A DNA stretch of 64,000 nt from Pseudoscleropodium purum (taxonomy: Eukaryota > Streptophyta > Bryopsida > Hypnales > Brachytheciaceae), in the NCBI GenBank assembly GCA_963969395.1, contig OZ017801.1, positions 9,119,611-9,183,610 on the forward strand. Reading direction: 5' to 3'. Below are positions 58,985 to 64,000 of this stretch, in pieces. Both the position numbers and the translations under genes were made by a program. Each line of letters opens with the position of its first letter. The stretch's first letter is position 1. The notes beneath the pieces are model-generated. The model worked only from the letters and a program-made list of their open reading frames with translations. It made no database searches and was not told the DNA's origin.

Positions 58985-59480
58985 TGTCCAAATGAGGTAT
59001 GGCTAGGCTTTTTGGAAATCCAACTTTTTGGAAATCCAACTAAAAGGTTCAAATCTTCACCAAATTTGAGATCTAAACTCCTTATTGTCTTTCCAATCTT
59101 GCCCTCCAAAGTTGCCGTTCACATTTCCTATGCCTCAAAAGACTTTCTTCTACTAAAACAATCACCATTTCCATATCTACGCTTCAAATGAAGGGTGGCT
59201 AGGCTTGTTGAGAAGCTAGCTTAAAAACGCACCACTCCACCAAATTTGAGATCCAAAATCTTCACTATCTTCTTGATCTTTCCCTCTAAAGTTGTCGCTC
59301 CAATCTCTTATGCAGACCTTCTTCTACTAAAACAATCACCATTTCGTTGTCCATGCTTCAAACGAGGCGTAGCTAAGCTCATTGAAAAGCTAACTTAGAA
59401 GAGCGTAACTCCACTAAATTTGAGATTTAAAATCTTCATTGTCTTTCCGACCTTGACCTCCAAAGTTGTTGCTCCCATAC
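58985..59480 (+). repeat. Tandem repeat, about 175-180-bp unit, about 2.8 copies
   Basis: aaatttgagat(c/t) occurs at 59062, 59242 and 59416. Ordered flanking motifs recur: gg(t/c)(a/g)tggctaggct.., ccaaagttg.cg.tc.., cttcttctactaaaacaatcacc and gcttcaaa(t/c)ga. A small internal duplication (tttttggaaatccaact) lies near 59008. Confidence 0.85.
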
Positions 59481-61554
59481 TAGACTACATTCCTACCTCT
59501 AACTTCAACCCAACTTCCTTTAAGTCATAAACATGATTGAGTTAAACCTACTCGGCAAATTTTCTAAATTGCTAAACATTTCTAACTTATCTTCTATTCA
59601 ATCCTCAAAACCCCTCTTCCTAGTGCTTGAGAGAGAAAAAACCCCAAAAAACACACAGCCAAAAAAAAGATGAGAAGGAAGGGGGGAGAGAGGGTTTACA
59701 AACCCTATTCTACTATATCCATCACCTCCCTTCATCTTCATTTCCTCAAGTCTTCATCTTCACTAGAGTGCCTCGTGCCATTGCCACAATCAAGATGAAA
59801 TTAAAAGTAATTTTTTTTTAGTTTTTTAACCCCTTATCCATTATGAAATGGTCAAACTTCTTATCTAAGCTAACTTTACCTTTTCAATAGTGTTCAAACA
59901 ACAATCTAATATCTTTACTACTTGAAACCCTAAACTCTATACCACTTTGAGAAATTGCAATTTGTTTCCTGAAAATTTCTAATTGTTATCATTTTTGTTG
60001 CAAAAAATGAACATAAATGAGTAAAAATAGCATAAACAATCCAAATAACTTGAAATTTTCTTAGGAGGTAAAAGTAGCAATGGAAATTAGCATGAAAAAT
60101 TTTCAATTGGTTATTTTATCTTTTCCACCCAAAATAGCCACATCAAACACCTTAAAGTCAAATTTGACTATCAAACCAAATTTATCCTTTTATTTAATTG
60201 ATATACAAAATTTTGATATTTTTTGCTAGAAGAAAAATAAAATTTCTATTTATTTTCTATTTTTAAAATAATTTTGAAGGAAAAATAAAATTATTTTGAT
60301 TTTTCAAAGCTAAAGGTGGAAATAAAATTATATCAATTACGATATATTAGAATAATCTATAACCTTTACTATAAATGAAGAGTAGAATGAGAAACATAAT
60401 TTTATAATTTAAATTCAAAATAGATTTAAGAAAAAGAAAATATGAATGAAAAAGCACACCCTATTGTGTTATTTGGATTTTTAACACATGGAGCTTTCAA
60501 TTGCAATAACTCTTTCAATTTTTGACATTTTCCAAAAACTTTAAAATGGAATAGAAACAAGACCTGTCAACCTTTATTTTCTTAGCTAAAATAAAATTCC
60601 AAAATAGTTATTTTAAAAGTTGTAATTGAGGTTGACCAAGGTACATCCACTTTTAGGATGCCTATGCGTTTAAGGGCTAATTTATAAAAACTTTGAAATT
60701 CAATTACTTTCACACTCTGAATCCAAATGCCACAAAACCAAGCCCATGCACCCCTCCTCGTCAAGGACTTTCGGATCATACCAAACACATAAACGGAAGA
60801 CATAGGGTCTGGGAGATCTCAACATAACAAACAAACAACCTAATTTAATAGAAAGATTCTTTCTAGTCATCTTCTTCATTTTTTCAAATCTTCATGTTGT
60901 CTTACTTGGACTCCTACTTCTTGGTTTGTTTCTAATGTTAATTTTGAATCACTATATTTTATTTTCAATTTCTTCACATTCAACCATTTATCTAGTTTAA
61001 TTAATTCTCAATTTCCTACTTAATGCCTTTTGGGTTTGAAATTCCTAATTTTTACTTATGATTTCATCTACATCTTAATATAATTGCATTTCCTAATTTT
61101 TCACACCATTGTTCTAATTTTCACATTACTACCTAATGGAAGCCCTTTAAATTCATTTGTAATTTATGCATAAAATCTTCTTTTTTAATTCTTCTTAATT
61201 CTTAATTTTCTTTAAATTATTTTATTTGCATTAATTCTAAATTGTGAGCCAATGCACTCACTCACATCAATTTGGAATTTGTGAATGGTATCTTTAGAAT
61301 GGATGCTAATCATTTTAATCTACACTAATGTACCCCATGCCATTGCTATAGTCAAAATAAAAATAATCATAATTTTCTAATTTTCTAATTCATAAAAACT
61401 TAGAAATTCAATAACATTCACGTCGTAGGTTAGAACACCACAAAGCAAAGACCACATACCCCTCTTTGTCGAGAGCTTTTTGATGATATGCAAAATGCGA
61501 TTAGGGGACACATAGTCCAAGAGATCTCAATGTAATATGCAAACAAAACAAATA
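59481..61554. other. AT-rich intergenic DNA
   Basis: No gene seen. A pair of related segments (about 60700-60830 and 61380-61520) share ttaga/tatccaaatgccacaaa.., catgca/tacccctc.tcgtc and gagatctcaa. This suggests another diverged duplicate. Confidence 0.4.
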
Positions 61555-62475
61555 GCTTATCTTAACCTTTAAAGTTCTATGAATATGTTTTCACTACAAA
61601 TACTTAAAAACTACAATTTTTAGTACAAGTATCAAAGTTTTGAAAAAGAAAATTTAACATTTGTAACTGTAGGATCTTGTAGTATGTTGACTTAAAAACA
61701 TGTGGTAAAAATCTCAAACATTTCCACCGTGTGGATTGCAAGATATAAGCATTCAATTTCACTAAAATCATTTTTTCTGCCTTACAAAAAGTAGGGCAGC
61801 TGCACTTCACAAGCTCACTTTTCTATGAAAAATGTCCAAAATGGTGGTGCTTCCTTGGAATCTTTTTTCTAGACAAGTTGGCCACATGCTTGAAAATTTT
61901 CAAATCATTTTGAATTGTACAATATATAGAAAAAATAGTAAGTAGATAGTAGTAGAAAATGATTCAAAATACTAAATTGTTAAGAAATTAATTTTGGAAT
62001 TAAAAAACACGAACCAAATGGTTGCAATGTTGTAATAAACAATCTAAATCCTATGATTTTATTTTTTTCAAAAATATTGAAATTGAGTGAGATAAAGGAT
62101 TTCAAAGTTTATTTTAGAGTAGAAAATCCATATTGCTTGCAAACAAAAAATCCTCATAACTTTTGACTCATTGATCAAACTAGAATGATTAAAAGCTTTG
62201 AATGCATACATAACTCTAAAAAACCAATTTCAAATTTTTATTTCTTCATAAAGTGATTTTTTTATCTACCTAGACTACCTATTTATAGAAAAAAATAACA
62301 TATTAGGCCATAAATTTGACTCCTATTTCCAAATGTTAAGTATATATGAAAGATATTCCTTGTCCACACTTTTCATTAAAATTTTAGCTTAAAATATACA
62401 AATCATCATTCACAGCAACCTATCAAAAATTTCTATACAACCAAAAAATGCATGATGGTCCTTTAGGGATTAAGG
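61555..62475 (-). repeat. Dispersed repeat family A, copy 6 (near full length, inverted)
   Basis: On the minus strand it begins ttaatccctaaaggaccatc and contains gtgtggacaaggaatatctt, tgatcaatgagtcaaaagttatgag, tttattacaacattgcaacc, gtgaagtgcagctgcc and tatcttgcaatccacac. It ends near catagaactttaaaggttaag, matching copy 4 end to end. Confidence 0.7.
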
Positions 62476-62479
62476 TATT

Positions 62480-63250
62480 GATGTGAAGTTTTGTTTTATG
62501 TTATTCCAATAAATATTGCAATATTTTTTTTTTCAATTTCAATGTCAAACTAGATAGCTAAGAATATATTCTAAATAAATTGTATTTAATTACATATATT
62601 GATACCTGTACAAAAACATTTGAACTATTTCATTTTGAATAATGAAGTGAAAGTTATGAGAAGTTTTATTTTGTGGGCAATGAAGTTAAAAAAAACATGT
62701 AAAGTCATTTTTCTAACTCAGTTTTGAAAATATTCAAATAAAAATATAAATATAGGATAAATGGAGCTTACTAAAATATTTTCACCATTGGAATTGATAA
62801 TTCTTAGTTTCTTATAGAAATTACTAGCAATTTAGTTTTTTCTTTCATGAAGTACAACCTCCCATTTTGTAATTTTTTTATAATGAATATGAAAGTTCTG
62901 TTACTTAAAATTTTTTAATATATATTTTCAACCCATTTTTCAACTCATTGGCTAAATTGTACAAGTTTAGAATGTATAGGTTTTTTTCTTAAATCATTGA
63001 TAGGCAAAACTTCATCCTTAGGAAAGGTTAGGAAAAAATACTTTTTGAATTTTAGGTATGTTGGACTTACAATTGGTAGGGTGGCCAATCTAAAATTTTG
63101 GAAGGATGTACTTCAACAAGTTAGCTAAGAGATCATGTGGTTGGATTTATTAGAGAATAAAGATCAAATAAAGATCTTAGCCTAGCTTTGGATTGAGTCA
63201 TGTATTTTGAAGCAATTTTGGGCCTCAAAACATTATAATATTTTAAGGAC
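62480..63250 (+). repeat. Dispersed repeat family A, copy 7
   Basis: Motifs in order: gaactatttcattttgaataatg, gttttattttgtgggcaatgaag, aagtcatttttctaact, caacccatttttcaactc, caaaacttcatcctt, cttacaattggtaggg, ggatgtacttcaacaag, gatcatgtggttgg, gatcttagcct and ttttgggcctc. It runs head-to-head with copy 6. Confidence 0.65.
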
Positions 63251-63663
63251 TAACACTAGAGTGATAGGTTGTAAGCCATGTAGAAAAGTTGTTCCACAAT
63301 TTTTAACCATAGAGTTCCAAGAATCACTGAAAATGAATAATAGTAGGGAGGAAAGTAAAAATAAATGAACTTTCATTTTAATAAAGAAGAAAATAATGTA
63401 ATTGTAATCAATTTTTGGAATATCTAAATATGAGTAAGTCAATTTGATTTTTTTTGGTATCTCTTGTGCCACAAACAACCAATGAAACAATATCAATAAA
63501 TGAAGGAAATATATAATCTTACAAATTTTCCACTACACACCTCTCCATGATACACATAGAAGCTATACCAAAATATCAAATAAAATGATGTCTTTTTGTC
63601 ATTTGAAGTTGTTGAAATTATCCATTGGACACTTATAGTCTAGCACAATATTCTAGAATTAAG

Positions 63664-64000
63664 AGCATCTCCATTAGAATTGTCGAGTTGGTGGTAAAAC
63701 ATCATGACAACAAGGTTTGGAATAAAGATACTCTACTTCATTGTACTACTTGCAAGATAGAAATGTGGGATAGTAGAGTTAGGCACCTAAGTTGGAATGG
63801 CAACAATTTGTTAGGATGAACAACAATTTATCATTTAGACCCAACAATCTAAAGTTGACATGTAGCACACACTAGTTGGATGAGGTAATACAATGCAATA
63901 TCACAGACATTCATCCATCATTAAAATGGATAACTTCTCTCTACGTTTGTTAGACTTTGTAGAGATCAAACTTTCTTAATGTTAATCATAGATACATCTA
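63664..64000. mobile_element. Left end of a GAGCATCTCCATTAG-type element, right end not in window
   Basis: A TTAA precedes GAGCATCTCCATTAGAATTG, the terminal signature also seen at 14921 and 16051. No matching inverted end (..gagatgctc) is visible before base 64000, so the element is either truncated or continues past the window. Confidence 0.35.

Overview
The window is a piece of a land-plant nuclear genome. The evidence is many short GT-AG introns, a photosystem II PsbR gene, a UBP26-type ubiquitin protease and a plant GDSL lipase. Introns are mostly 70-700 bp, genes are well spaced, and gene islands of moderate GC sit in long AT-rich DNA full of old repeats. This fits a bryophyte, most likely a moss, but the species is inference only.

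Layout. 29-3365 (-): 5' part of a plastid-type RsmB rRNA m5C methyltransferase that runs off the left edge. 5.1-6.0 kb: degenerate tandem array. 6390-7370 (+): psbR. 8.8-9.4 kb (-): possible small membrane-protein gene. 9.8-16.0 kb: repeat-rich DNA ending in a 1.1-kb element with GAGCATC termini. 16934-25448 (+): 16-exon UBP26-type deubiquitinase with a long C-terminal extension. 25.4-35 kb: repeat-rich, no intact gene. 35219-39377 (+): five-exon GDSL esterase/lipase. 40154-42357 (-): membrane-anchored thioredoxin-like protein. 43.9-46.2 kb: two CACTA-ended elements. 48200-49207 (-): intronless HGH1. 52806-56535 (-): 11-exon ribonucleotide reductase large subunit, with an E2F-type site upstream. 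57.3-64 kb: tandem arrays and dispersed repeats.

The genes are unrelated housekeeping genes: rRNA modification, photosynthesis, histone deubiquitination, lipid hydrolysis, secretory-pathway redox, eEF2 folding and dNTP synthesis. They do not form a pathway or cluster. I see no clearly new biological system. The most notable non-genic structures are an old dispersed repeat family of about 0.95 kb with at least seven copies on both strands, a 200-bp-arm long inverted repeat at 27.0-28.0 kb, a CACTA-ended element containing a hairpin of about 370 bp, and a CACTA-type hairpin MITE nested inside one copy of the dispersed family. Exon models were built by reading splice sites, phase and family similarity by eye. 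No alignment or search was run.
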